A DNA stretch of 64,000 bases, from the NCBI RefSeq assembly GCF_018139145.2, contig NC_059473.1:3605503-3669502 (forward strand). The letters run 5' to 3'. This document shows, piece by piece, positions 1 through 12,330 of this stretch. Made by a program: the position numbers and the translations under genes. Every line of letters begins with the position of its first letter. Within the stretch, counting starts at the first letter, position 1. The notes beneath the pieces were generated by a model, which worked only from the letters and a program-made list of their open reading frames with translations, did no database searches and was not told the DNA's origin. The DNA is from Gymnogyps californianus. Lineage: Eukaryota > Chordata > Aves > Accipitriformes > Cathartidae.

Positions 1-1409
1 CTTCACAGTCTTTTCTTCTGCCACTAATCATTTTTGTTGCCCCTTTCTATTTCAGCTTTATGGTTTTTTTAGATGAGTTGAATGTAGTTTGGTATAGCAT
101 TTCAGATAGGATACAACATCCAGTTATTCAGTGACGTAGTATTTTAGTATTAATTTCCATCCAGTTCTTTATACAGTCCAACAACACATTTACTTTTTTT
201 GACTGTTGCTTCCAATTCTTTTGCTTTTTCAATGAGTTGTCCAAAGTGGCACATGTTTTCTCCTCCCTCTCTTTTTCCCGAGTGGTTAGTTAATTTACAA
301 CCTAGCCTTGTGCATGAGTTTTGAAAATTATTCATTCAAATATGCATTACCTTGCATTTATGAACAGTGAATTTCATCTGTCTTCATGCTGCGCATCTGT
401 CTAGTTTTTCTAATCTTTTGTAATGATGAGTAACCTAAATATTTTTGCGCCCTGTGCAAATTTTGTCACCTTCCCCTCTCTTTTCCAGAACGCTAATGAA
501 TATATTAAACAACACCAGTCCTAATACTGACTGCTGAAGCACTTCATGGTGAGCCTTTTAGCAAGCTAGCAATCAAAAATTTATTTCTACCCTGTAGTTT
601 CTGTCTCTGTCTTTGTTTAATGTACAGATTTATTTTCAAAGTGTTGCTATTTCCAAGTGTTCTGCTGAGAGCCCTCCGACAGGGTGTGGGAACAAATGCA
701 TAACTCTGACCCCGGATGTCCAGTGATGTCAAGCACTGATGCTCTAATACAGCATTCACAGGTCTGTTAAGGCTAGAAACAGGTCAGCTCTGGTGCAGAG
801 AAGTAGACTTGATTAGTCCCTGGAAATAGAGATGCAGGTACTGGCAGATTTGACTCAGCCTTATCCATATCGCCCCCAAAAAAGAGAGGAGAGAGAGATT
901 GATTTATGTAGCTCATTGAAAAGAGACTTCCCCCCGCCCCAATTTAAACCATGGCTTTAAAAACAAAACTGCTGCCCAGCCAGGGTAAGCAGATATATAC
1001 CATGAGGCCCCTTGCAGTAAGACTGATGGTTTGCACTGAGGTTCCAGGAGCAAAAAAAATAACCCTGCTTCCAGAACTGTTATTTGAGTTTGCTTTAAGC
1101 CAGCTGGTCACCACCTTTCACATGAGACAGTTGACATGCCCATGGTGCTGCCTGCAGCTAATTGCAAAGTATTTGGCGCTGAAATGTGCATCATACAGTA
1201 TTATTATCATCATCACCTCTGTTTCATATTTGAGTGTTGCTGGAACATGGAAACCAGTGGTCAGCCCCTGCTTTGTTCTTGCATGGTTTTAATGGCCTGG
1301 GTTCAGTTTTGTCAATATACAGCACTTATTGTAACTTTAGTGGGCTATAGTTTGTTCCAGTTATTGAAATTAATTCTCTTGTAGCTCTTTTGTCAAATAG
1401 AGACATGTT
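1..1409. other. Unique AT-rich DNA without a gene
   Basis: Frames here are short (113 codons at most, 951-1292) and resemble no protein family I know. No repeat, promoter or RNA gene was recognised. The sequence is CpG-poor and has scattered purine and pyrimidine runs, as expected of vertebrate intergenic or intronic DNA. Confidence 0.6.
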
Positions 1410-1505
1410 CAGTTTGCAAATGGGAAGTTGAGGCATGGAGAGATTTCAACTGCTCACAGAGAAGGCTTGTGGCAGGCAGAGCAGCTGATTGAAACCCTCT
1501 CCCCC
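1410..1505 (-). mobile_element. MIR / CORE-SINE remnant, reverse orientation
   Basis: Read on the plus strand, an AATGGGAAGTTGAGGCATGG stretch is followed by AGAGATTTCAACTGCTCACA and then a GTGGCAGGCAGAGCAG segment. This is the reverse complement of the conserved MIR core (TGTAAAATGGG, CTCAGTTTCC, CTCTGTGCC, then TAGCTGTG and GGCTCTGCC). Many substitutions show that it is old. The tRNA-derived head and the LINE-like tail are not clearly present. MIRs are inactive in all amniotes, so this is a fossil only. Confidence 0.6.
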
Positions 1506-2390
1506 AAGTCCCAGGGAGGACCTGCTCTTTAGTTTTGGGCTGTTCGTCCCCCTCCTGGGCTGAGCCATGCAACATGGCTCTCTATCTGAATGCCACGTAA
1601 GTGCGGTTCAGCAGGAACTACAGTAGGGCTTCGGAGATTAACGTGCTGGGTCCGATGGGAGGAAGCAGAATGGGGCGAGGACATGGCAGCTTGCATCACT
1701 CCCCTGTTGTTCACAAGTCAAGTCCCCAGCCATCAACCTCTCTCTGTGCTCGGTTCCCTGCACGGGCTCTGTTTCCTGCCCTCGCTCCATTGTGTGCTTG
1801 AGTGGTGGTTCATACCTTAAAGCTGTTATTTTCAAGTTTTAACAATATTTTGCAACTCATTTCCTGTTTCTCAGCTGACAGCCTTTCCAAAAGTAATCTT
1901 TGGCAGGTACTAATTTGGGTGATGACCACTTGATCTACATTTTGGTGGGTAATTACTGAGTCAGAAGTGAGCAAATTTGATATTCCCTGACAGTTAGTAA
2001 GGCAGGCATTTTTACTGCCCGCTCATTAGAGATTCACTGGTAGTGAAATGCCCTGAATTTTGTTACTTCTCTCAGACATAAGAAAAATCTGGCTGGTAAG
2101 TACTAGAAGTTACTACTTATGTCTATTTTGTCACACTTACATAGTCCAAAATACATTGGCACTTTGAATAATAACTTTTTTAAGGCTAGGTGCTTTGGTA
2201 TAGTGAAACTACCATGAGATCAGAATTCCTATGGCTTCTGAAGCTGGATAGAGTCCTGTGTCCTATGACAAATCTCTTCCACAGACATGTTGTTTTACAG
2301 TGATAAGTGAATCTCAAAAGATTTGGAGGTCTGATTTGGAAAAATGCTGATAAGTTCGCAAACTGATGCCGAGTTCCTACAAACTACTGG
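1506..2390. other. Unique non-coding DNA
   Basis: Overlapping frames of 60-76 codons on both strands between about 1529 and 1835 have no recognisable domain and compete with one another, so I treat them as chance. No repeat was recognised in the rest of the stretch. Confidence 0.5.
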
Positions 2391-2530
2391 AGCCAGATTC
2401 ATTGGTATGCTCTGGCAGCTTTGCTTCACTCTGGTGATACAAAGCAGCTGCAAATCTGGTTGTGCTGGCCAGTTAAGTGGGGTTTATGGCTGCCTTACGT
2501 AGCCAGAATAGCCAGAGCACACCAGTGAGT
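2391..2530. repeat. Palindromic (MITE-like) element
   Basis: An 18-bp arm at 2399-2416 (TCATTGGTATGCTCTGGC) is matched in inverted orientation at 2511-2528 (GCCAGAGCACACCAGTGA). Sixteen of 18 positions are complementary and one of the other two is a G-T wobble. A smaller inverted pair lies inside (CAGCTTTG near 2416 against CAAAGCAGCTG near 2440). The layout is that of a non-autonomous DNA-transposon relic or an old palindromic repeat of amniotes. I cannot give it a Repbase name. No target-site duplication is obvious. Confidence 0.5.
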
Positions 2531-3813
2531 CGTGCCCTCTGAATTGCTTGTGTACATGAGATTGGGCTCGATAGCTCATGAGAAAAGGGGGGCATTCTGA
2601 GATTATCAGCACAGCTTGCTTCCTTGCATTACTTTGGCACTAGTCTCTGCTTCCCGTAAGACCCTGTGCAAAAGCGAGCAAAAAGAAAACATAATGTGGG
2701 AAGAAATAGCCAGACTTCTTTTCAAATGTCAGAGAGATTCAGATTTATTTTGAGTTTTAGAAGAAATGTGGGAAAGGGATATTTGCCAGATTCTTGGCCT
2801 CCCCATCTGGCTTCTATGAACTACCTTTTTATTCTCTCTTTCCCGATAAGTTTCCCCAAATCATGGAGATCAAGTCCCCACAGCAACTCCTCTGAGAACC
2901 AGCTTAAGGAGGCTGAGATTCTAAATAAAACCTGATCTTTGTTTTTGAACTAAGAAGCAGCAGGTATAGTGCCTAGTTTTTCCAGTTTGCTTCCAAAATA
3001 TCTAAAGATATCCAAATTGTTTTGAATGTGACAATGTACCTGAACAAATACTTTTCCTGGAGCCCTCAAAAAAGCCTTCTCTGCCTCCATCGTTTACATC
3101 TTATTCCTCAACGTGAGCCCCTCTGTGTTTGTAGATCATCGTTCACTTAACTTTTTCCTGACCACTTGAGCGCACTGTCCATCCTTTTTGGTTGTCTCTT
3201 GGCACGTGTAGTCAGTCTGTCTCAGCTGTGCTTGTAGTTTCATTGCTTTGGTGACAGCATTGAGAACAGTGTCTTTGGTGTTTAGTATGTGGCTCTTCAG
3301 GTTTCTTTTGAGCAATATTGATTAAATACGTTTAGTCTCTTAATGTGGTTTAAATACGTAGGGTGTGTTGTGCAGTCCCTCCACAGAGAGGACAGAAAAC
3401 CAGTCCCCAAGAATTCCATCAGAATTCATTAGGGTTTTGATGAATTGCAACTGCTAAGAAATTGTCTCCCAGGACTTGGAAATTAGTCAGTACCGAACAG
3501 TACAGATGTCAAATCACCTAAAGAGAATAAAACTGAAAAATACTGGCTGAGAGAATTGTCTGTTACAGAAGTCTGGAGAAATGGTTTAAAAAGAAAAAGA
3601 GAAAGAAAAAAGAAAATCTCTTCAAGAAGGGATTGGACATCCCAGTGATATAGCTTTACTTTCTTGTACTTGTAAAGTATTTTCTGAGGGGGTGCGTGCA
3701 TACAAAATTAGCGGGGAGAATATCGATTTTAGTCTCTGAATTTGATTTCAAGGTTTGGATTGATTCAGTCTAAATACATTGAGTTTGAAAGATATCCAAC
3801 CATTTATTTCTAA
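2531..3813. other. Unique non-coding DNA
   Basis: No gene or repeat was recognised. The frame at 2666-2935 (89 codons) is basic at its start but resembles nothing known. The short A/G-rich run near 3590-3620 is simple sequence. Confidence 0.5.
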
Positions 3814-3873
3814 GTGGCACTTAAAAAAAATATTACCCTATATTAATCTAGTGAATAGTATTTTAAGTGCCAC
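3814..3873. repeat. Perfect 13-bp inverted repeat (hairpin)
   Basis: GTGGCACTTAAAA at 3814-3826 and TTTTAAGTGCCAC at 3861-3873 are exact reverse complements separated by 34 bases of AT-rich loop. Pairing stops abruptly on both sides, so the structure is a short stem and not the edge of a long palindrome. It could be the core of a decayed MITE, a folded RNA element, or chance in AT-rich DNA, although the GTGGCAC half is not low-complexity. Confidence 0.6.
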
Positions 3874-4652
3874 AGTTTATGCTTATTACACTTATTGAAC
3901 AGGTTCCAATATCTCATATAGAATAAATGGTGGAAATAGGAAAAAATTCTTTTGATTCTTCAAAACTGTATCAATCACTTCCTGCATCGAACATCATGTC
4001 AATATGTGTGCTGTATCAGAAGAAAACCATGTACAAATCTATATCATTGGCAAGGTGATTATCTTTTTAATTGTGAAAACTACGTATGTATCCTTTGTTT
4101 TCTGATGGAAACAAATATCTAATATCATCGTGTGTGAAAAAGGGCAGAGACATAATTTGGAAAGTCCAGTTCTAGCGATCACAAGTGGTGCTTATAGACG
4201 CTTGAGCTAGCAGGATCGGGCATGGATAACGGCTTTGCAAAACCAGTTGGTGCTGACTTTAGAGTGGAGTTTATTGGATCGTTGTGGATCCACCTCAAGA
4301 ACGGGAATGCTCTCTGGCATAGCTGCCCCGACCGTGATTCAAATATACACTGGTCCTTGCTGATAGTTCTGTGTGTTGCGTCGTTAAAATGAACATATTT
4401 TCCAAGTTATGTGACATACGCAAATGAATAGCTTCAAGATAATTAGACTACCTATCTACAAAAGAGACAATAAAAGTTTGGTATTATATTCTCTAAAACT
4501 ACTATGGTTCACACTACTGCAGCTTCCCAAATTTAAAATCCAGATCCAGATTTCTGCCATCAAAGAGTTTAGCAGCAGTCTGGTCTATTTTTTGTTTCAG
4601 TCTGTTATTCTGAAGCTTTGAGGGTGTTTGGATGTGAGATTTTGCTTTGATT
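3874..4652. other. Unique AT-rich non-coding DNA
   Basis: No gene, SINE or LINE piece was recognised. The longest frame (4424-4621, 65 codons) is hydrophobic and resembles no known protein. Confidence 0.5.
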
Positions 4653-4669
4653 CCCCCCCCCCCCCCCCC
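4653..4669. repeat. Poly-C tract, 17 bases
   Basis: An uninterrupted run of 17 cytosines sits in otherwise AT-rich DNA. Such runs can form i-motif or G-rich structures, and their length is often misread in sequencing. Confidence 0.95.
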
Positions 4670-5670
4670 AAGACAGGAGCCACTCCCTATTTGCATTTGG
4701 GATTTTGCTTTTGAACCTAAAATTGGATTTTGAACCCAAAATTCAAGATTAGATTTAAAACACTGATGTTGCCAATCACAGAAATAATTGCCAAATGTAA
4801 AACTGATCCAGAATTAATTTTGGATTCTGGCCACTGTAGAATTCCACAGGTTCTTATATCTGCTTCAGATAGATCAGGAAACTGCTGTTGATGCTACAGG
4901 CTTATTTATATGGTCTTTCGTAGAAAAAAGAGGTATGAGAAATAAAAATGTGTAAAAGGAAGAACAAAGGGAAAACAAAGTGTGGAATAACAAAAAAAAA
5001 TCTGGGTGTACTTTGTGGACTAGAAGACTTGTTCCCCCATTGATACTTGGGAGAGGCAAGTCAGTCTGGGTGTAGTGAAAATCTTCCATCAGCAAAACCT
5101 CTGCTAAACACATCCTTTTTGCAGTTTGAAAGTTAATGTTTTCTCACTGTATTTTTACATGCTTCAACACCTCCTCGTTTAGATAAGGGAGAGGAATGCT
5201 CAAGTAATATGGTATTTCTGACCCTGCCAGAATAAGAAAGTCCTGAAGACCTCACTCCTGAAAGGTTATCTGAAATGAAAAAAACCTTTTTGGAGTTCAT
5301 TCAACTTGCATCATTGTTTAAATCTGATTAATGCTAACAATAGTGAGTATAAGAACCTAATCTCTTTTTGCCGTTGCTGTAAATGTCTATACAATGCAAA
5401 GGGAGGAGGAATTCTTAAAATCCAAGGAAATATCAAGTATAACTCTTCTGCCTTTATTTGGCATGATACTATTTCAGTTTGTTTACTAAACCAAACAGAT
5501 GAAAAGGTTTCCGAAACAATACTTTCATATAACCTAGTCTCTAAAGTCATACTGTGAAATTCTAATTTTGTGTGTTTAACCTCTCTACATTTATCTTTAC
5601 TAGAATAACTCTAAAACAACTTCCACCATTCTACCCTAAAAACTATAATTTCATTATGTTATCTTGTTAT
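4670..5670. other. Unique non-coding DNA
   Basis: Opposed frames of about 80 codons at 5306-5557 cover the same bases on both strands and match nothing I know. No repeat was recognised here. Confidence 0.5.
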
Positions 5671-5692
5671 CCCCCCCCCCCCCCCCCCCCCC
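5671..5692. repeat. Poly-C tract, 22 bases
   Basis: This is an uninterrupted run of 22 cytosines, the longest homopolymer in the window and about 1 kb from another C-tract. Its exact length should be treated as uncertain. Confidence 0.95.
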
Positions 5693-5716
5693 TTGTACAG
5701 TTATCCAGTATTCAGG

Positions 5717-5803
5717 AAAGCATTTAAACACTCACTTGATTCCACCAAAGTCAATGAGACTCAAACATGTGCTTAAGTGCCTGCTGAATTAGGGCCCTGA
5801 TTT
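5717..5803. repeat. Archosaur/turtle-type palindromic interspersed repeat fragment
   Basis: The stretch contains AAAGCATTTAAACACTCAC, then CCAAAGTCAATGAGACTCA, then ATGTGCTTAAGTGCCTGC and GAATTAGGGCCCTGATT. I recognise this order of motifs (AAGTCAATGGGA flanked by GCACATGCTTAAGTGC and ending in a GGGCCTGATT box) from an abundant old palindromic repeat in turtle and crocodilian genomes that persists as decayed copies in birds. I cannot name the family with certainty. Confidence 0.5.
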
Positions 5804-8800
5804 GCATCATAAATACATCACCATTGCTCTGGAGCAGTTGTAAGGCTCATCACTGGCAGATTTTACCGCTGCTGTACCTGTTACAAACTTTGTTACTCTC
5901 ATCCTCTGCTGCTGGCACAGGGCTGAAGGGGCAATCAGGCCACAGGAGGTTCCTTCTCATCCCTCCTGTAGCACATCCATAGCCGAGCCCTCACTGCACA
6001 CAGCTGCAGCACTGATGGCACTGCCGTACCCTGGAGAGGTTCCTCTCTTCTGCTGGCCCACCCTCACAGGAGGGCAGAAACCACGCTGTACTGTGGCAGC
6101 TTTTTCCACGTTTAAACAAGTTACAAGAAGATTATTTGAAGGTAACAGCCAGGTTATGTAACCCATAAAAGTACAAATGATTTACAAATATTTAACAAGG
6201 AAAAAACTAATTATGCCGCTCCTATCACAGTGAGGGCAGGCTTAGAAATGGTATAATCAATATGGGAATGTTAGCTGTAATGCAGTCTGTCAGCTTTTTA
6301 ACCAACCAAAAAACTTCAGCAAGTCTATAAACAGAATTGACCCTCTCTCTGCTGAATCCTGCTTGTGCCAGCAATATTTTTCTCTCATCATGTTCCATAT
6401 TAGCAGTTGTCTGTCATGGGGTCTTGTAAAAACTCTATTAAAGAAACATCTATTCTGTAGCTGAGAGAATTTGTCTCCAAGTATGGGAGCTAGAAAGTAC
6501 CTATTGAAAACAGTAAGAATTTTAGCCAGTTCCCAGAAAACTAAATTCTGTTTTAGATCCCGAGCAATTCTTAGGAGGTTCATAAGAACATGTCTTGTGC
6601 TGCTAAGGCTAATGAAAAAACACAGTTAAGGTGAAAAATACGTTTAATGTTTTGCTGGATGAGGCTTATGTTTCACCTTTGCACTATTGCTAGCTGCTAG
6701 CTATTATTATTTTGGATAAATATTTATATCTATATCTCTATATATTTATATGTAGTATATATTCTATTTAGAGCTGATCGTCTCTAAAGGGGAGCTGATT
6801 TTCTCCAAAAGAGTCTGTCTGCAGTAGCTTGGTGGTGTTTGGTATCATGGCTCCTGGATGCACAGAAGATGGACGTTTGAACCCTTTCTGCCCAACAGAA
6901 ACTACTGAAATCTGACTACACCACATAGTGCAGGAAATTGTTTTCTTATGAGGTGCATATGTTTTAAAAGAAGCAACATTGCCGCGTATTTTACATGGGT
7001 TATTAAATAACTGTATAAATTTAATGATTCAGATGTTTTGCATTATAACCTGGCATCTCAGGAGGCATGAAAATAGCACAGTAGGAAAATGTCATTGCAT
7101 ACTTCATAGGCAGAGCTGTTAACAAATGGAAATCCTTTTTTAACTATGTAAGAGATCCATCTTTAGTCCCCTGCCTGTCTCAACCTTCCACTGGTCTTCT
7201 GATGTGAATAAACTGTGACTAACATGTAATAGTAACAAGGCTGTTGGAACTGCCAGAAATCTTTACTTACTTAGGAAAAAAAAAAAAATTCCTCTATAGT
7301 TTGCAATTATTAGCAGTGCATGAAAATGGTAAGAACCCTGTTTTGGCATTCACCTCAGAGAGCAGAGGGAGCAGATCACCATCATTTGATCTCTTGAAAA
7401 ATGGATACTTTCTAACCTGGGAAGTTTAAGCACAGATCATCAATATTTCTGTACATGAAGTGCTGGGTGGGTATTGCTCCCGTTGATTTGTTGTTTGTTA
7501 GACTAGTTTTGGTTGGTTACAGCATTATACATTGTAGTAACTTTATTTTATTGCCACTGTCACAACAAAGCAAAGCTGCTATTATGTTATAACAAACTAA
7601 AGCTACATTTATAAAACATCACATCTACCCAAACTACAGTGCTATAACACCTAATTTACAGTTTACTCCAATCGCATGGACACAGGAAACATAAAATAAT
7701 AAAAAAAAAGGATTTCATTGGCTCATCCCAGCAGAAGTCCTTTCTGGTTTGGCTGTTCATCATGCAGGAAGGCAAGCAAAATATATTGTCCATAGTGTTT
7801 TTATATGGTAAGTGCACAAATATGCAATCTACATATTACTGCAGTACTGTCAGGCCAGTTCATCAAATATCCTGTGAGCCCCTGGCCAGAAGAATGCACA
7901 CCCATAGGTCTACTAAACGCTTTTGTTAATGTAAGCTAATAGATTTATAGAGTATTAAAGTACTACAGATAAACATGACTCCATGTGCCACGGTATAGGA
8001 CCAAGCTGTTGAGGCACTAAGATGAAAATAGAAGGCAGACCTGAACTCAGCTCAGTTATGTGCTGAACCTAATCAAAGCAGCAGTTGAAGAAGTTCGTAG
8101 CTAAGTTCTCCTCATTTTCTTACTGTGAATCCCAGTGCAGCAGAGCAAAGCATAGAGGCTTGGATTCAGCTCACTGCTTAGAAACCCATGTACGCTTGAA
8201 TGGAATCAGAAGGCTCATTAATGTTGACTGTGGTTAGAACCATTTTGAGTTGGAGCCTGAGAAGTCAACTGCAGGGACGGGCCCTATGGAAAGACCTGTG
8301 GAGGGACGAAACGAGTGCTGAGAGGCCATCTGGGAGGTACTCTCAACTCCGGTCTTTTTTTCTAGCTATAAAGCACAGACATTACAACAGGAAATTGATA
8401 GGAGCTGGAGGTGTTGAGTAGGTTGTTTAGCAGGGATGTTAATGGTGAATCTTGGTCCTGGGTACAGCCACTACTGCACCATTTTACTGTGGTCTTTTTC
8501 CATGCTCCTGCAGCTATGGTTGATCTTGCAGTCTTTGCAGCACTTTTATTCAGAGGCATTTGAAAGGGAGCTCGTGGACAGTATGTTGGACACTTTAGTG
8601 TGGTAAAATGTTGGTCTGTGTCTGGAAAAGTTGGCAACAGGAGCTTGACAAATAATTTGCAGTTAATAACTTATTTGATTTTTTCTTTTTTTTTTTTCCC
8701 TTTATGTTTTGGCAGATAGTTCTGCAGACTCATAAATTTGCTGTAAGTAATTCCTAAGAGCAGGAAGCACTACAGCATTTCTTGAAAAACTCAGAGTAGC

Positions 8801-11800
8801 AAAAGAATGTGACAAATTCAGTAGCTGAGCCATCAGGATACAGAGAGCAGGTATCAAGCTGTGCCATATGTACAGTCACGGTTGGCTTGGAAAGTCTCCT
8901 CTCGTAAAACCAAATTGTTCCACTAGGAAGTGAAGCCAGGAGCCTTTTGCCTACAAAATTAAATTGTTCTTTTTTTCCGAACCAATTGCATTTTTTTGTT
9001 TTGTTTAATGAAACACCAGGCAGAATCTCATTTTTCTCCTCCAGTTCTACCTGTCTTTTTCCTCTTATTTCACCCCTCCCCTGTCCTCCTTCCACCTCAG
9101 GGCGAATGGAAAATCTCATCTTCTTTTTTAGGCTATTTATCTTTTCCTCTCCAAAACAGTGTCCTCTAACCCTTGCTGTCTTCCACCAATATGAAGTCGG
9201 ACAAGTAAAGAGAAATGGAAGGGGGACCTAGAGGGAAGTTGAGGACTTGAAGTGCCTAACAATAACCAGGTTGCTCACTGACTGACAGAGTTGAGTCCGG
9301 CTGAACCTAGCTCTGGAAGAAATAGCTCAAACAGGCAAAAGATGAGATTCTTCATTTCCCTGAGATTATGCATTTAGATTGATGACTAAACTAAAAAGCA
9401 TCTAAGGAGATAGGCCTGCTTATTGTAAAATAGCAAAAATTGAAGAGTCATCCATACATAAAACTCCCTTTCTCCTTATAAATCTGAACCTCTCTCTCAT
9501 GACCCATCTTCAGGCATTGTAGGCTCTATTTTAACATTTTCCCCTCCAACATCATGCTTCTGGGCATTAGTTTCCAGGTATGTGGAAGGCAGCATTGATA
9601 GTTAGGATTTGGTGGCTTCGCTTGGTCTTAATGCACTGTTTGGATTGATCAAAAATGGTGAGGATCCCATTGCCTGCTATTGTAGGAGAACTATTTTGCT
9701 AATGGCAAAATCTCACACCCAGTCCTCTAAGACTCCTGCTGTGCAATGCCTCAGGTGTCCTTCAGAAGGAATTGTGTCCAGCTATTGAAGCTATCAGCTT
9801 CAAGGATAACGTGACAAGATTTTTCTGTGGTTTTCTGCACAATTATGGAGTAAAGTTAGGTTGAATAGTATAATATAGTCATGGGCTTTGCTGTCTCACT
9901 CATGTAATGTCCCTTATGATGAGAATATTTTTCCCAGCATACACTTTACTTTGAAGACTGTAGGTGAAGTGAATTTGGTTTAGGTGTGTTCCTCTTACGT
10001 TGCTGCACAGCAACATACGCTTCAGTTAAACAGCTTCATTCCTGAGGCTTTTGGCAACCAAATATTCAAACCAGCCTTGAGAGATATGGCCTTAGAATCA
10101 CAAGATCAATGCAGAATAAGGATCTGTAAAAAGTCAATACTATTGTTCTTTCCTATTCTTAATATAAGGGAAAACCAGCAACATCTCAAACAACAGCATG
10201 TGCCACTTGTCCTCAAATGCTGGGGACTGACCACTGCAGCATACTCCCTGTACTCCTGGTGATACTGCAGCTACAGGTGTTTGACTAGATAACTAAATCC
10301 TACTCTTACTGCTGGAGATGAGAGGGAGGGAATCTCTGGCTTTGATGTTGTTGTCTTCTCTCAGGTGTCTGCACACCCTTTGTTTTCAAGCTGGTGTTAG
10401 ACTGGGTGCACTGGAGAACATACTCAAGGGGGCAGCCCTTCACCACACAAATGTGCCATTGGGGGACTGTTCTTTGACAGGCAGCAGGTTTGTGAAGGGG
10501 AAACTATGAGAGGTCAAAGTGGCAGATTATTTTCTCAATGGAAGTTGCTTAACATGAAGAAAGGAAGAAGGAGAATCAGGGCCACACACAAAAAAAGAAT
10601 AGTCCAGGCAAGTGAAAGCCAAGGTGCATAGATAGTTTGGTGGAAGTTGGGGTTGATCTGATCTCACCACGTGAGATACAGGCTGGCATACATAGACTAG
10701 AATGCCTTTTTCCACTCTCTAACATATTTAATGGTACTGGTAACCGAAGGTGAGTCACGTGCAGAAGCAGAACCTGGTAAGAAATGGTTTCACCTTAAGT
10801 AGCCTACCATGAGGGAGTTCCGACATACTGATCTGTGCAATTAACCAAATTCCCTGCCTGTGAATGCACTGTCTTCCTGTAAATGAACAGCATGTCTAGT
10901 GTTCAGGCTTACCCTGCCCCTCACATGTGGTCAGTCAAATCAATTATTAGCAACCTCAAAGTATGCTGCATTGAGATTTCTCTATCTCTACATGCTATGC
11001 AGCATATTCACGATGTCTTGTAGCAAGCGTAGAAAAAAGTAGAAATATTCATAATTGCTAAAAGCCATAAAGCAAAATTTGCATATGTTACTGACAGAGT
11101 TGAAGCATGGCCTTCAATTATTTTTAACATATAAACTGATAGCCACAAAACTCCAAATTATTGTAGTTTTTCACAATACTTGCTTCTGTGATGCAAGGAA
11201 AGAAAACAAGGCAGTGATACAGACTAGTTTGTGTAGTAGGGTCTGTGCTCTGCCCCCAAAGGGACCTGGCAGGGAGGAGAACAGCATGCTGCTGTCCATC
11301 TTTCCAGCTTGGCAGTTCGCTTTGTTACTGTCATGATAATACTGCTCTTCATATAGTGTTGGCTCATTTGTGTTTTCAACACGCAAATCAAAGTAAAGCC
11401 GTTTTCCTCTGCCTTTCTCAGAAAACTCTTTAACCTCTCATATTTAATAATCAGCATAAACATATGAAGATAAAACGTACGAGATGCTCATGGTACATCA
11501 CTGCCACTTAACAAGTGTCATGTATTTGTGGGTGTGCGTGTATGTAAGGCAGAAAGAAAGCATATGTATTTCTTGATTCTGCTTTGGCTTTGCTGGTTTT
11601 GTGTCACCTCTTACATAAAGTAATAACAAAGTGAACACAACACAAATTACGTTCATCTGTATCCCTGAAAGAATTGAAAAGAATTATTTATTTCTTTTTC
11701 TATGTGTATGTGGTCACGACAAAATGACTAACAACACATAGGGAATACTGAGTGTCTCACAAAAAAAAAAAGAGAGAGGAAAAAAAGAGAAGTAATGTAT

Positions 11801-11889
11801 CTCCCAGTAAAAATGTAAAATTAGGGGAAAAAATAAAAAAAGATTGTAGGCAGGAAATAGACATCAATTTCTCTGACTACCACAATAGA
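5804..11889. other. Unique AT-rich non-coding DNA
   Basis: About 6 kb without a supportable gene. The largest frame (8754-9119, minus, 121 codons) is matched by an opposed 94-codon frame over the same bases, and neither resembles a known protein. A TA-rich run lies at about 6713-6770, and a short A-run with AG repeats at 11761-11790. No LINE, SINE or LTR was recognised. Confidence 0.5.
6713..6770. repeat. AT-rich simple sequence
   Basis: Imperfect TATTTATA / TATATC repetition is seen, without a fixed unit length. Confidence 0.7.
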
Positions 11890-12330
11890 AGCTAACACCC
11901 GGGATGCTATCTTTTGTTAAGAAGCATCAAATTGTTATGTAATTTAACAGCCTGATTGGCAAGGCAAATTTGAGCTAAAGTAAGGTGTGTGTACGGTTTG
12001 TCAGATTCCGGGGATAATAATTTGAAGCTAATCCTTTTACTTTTCACACAGTCGTCTCCACAGAAGTCTTTCCCTTCATGTTTGCATTATCTCAAATTGT
12101 TGGGCGACTATATGTATATTTTTTGCATGTATGTGATAAATTTAATTTATAATTAACCATCCGGATTAAGGCATCTAGGCAGGCAGAGGAATCTTTAGAT
12201 GTTGTTAATTGTTTTCTGTAGGATGTGTTTCTTTTAATAATCACCAATTGAAGCTGAAGAGCTTTTTTCATAGGATTGTTTTTGCAAGCCTACAAGTCCA
12301 ATGAAATAGCTGAGCTTTTCAAATATTTTA
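11890..12330. promoter_or_regulatory. Candidate conserved non-coding element
   Basis: The stretch is free of repeats and reading frames and is rich in homeodomain-type cores, for example AATTTAATTTATAATTAACC near 12140 and TTAATTGTTTTC near 12204. This texture is typical of vertebrate enhancers, but conservation cannot be judged from one sequence. The call is an inference only. Confidence 0.25.
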
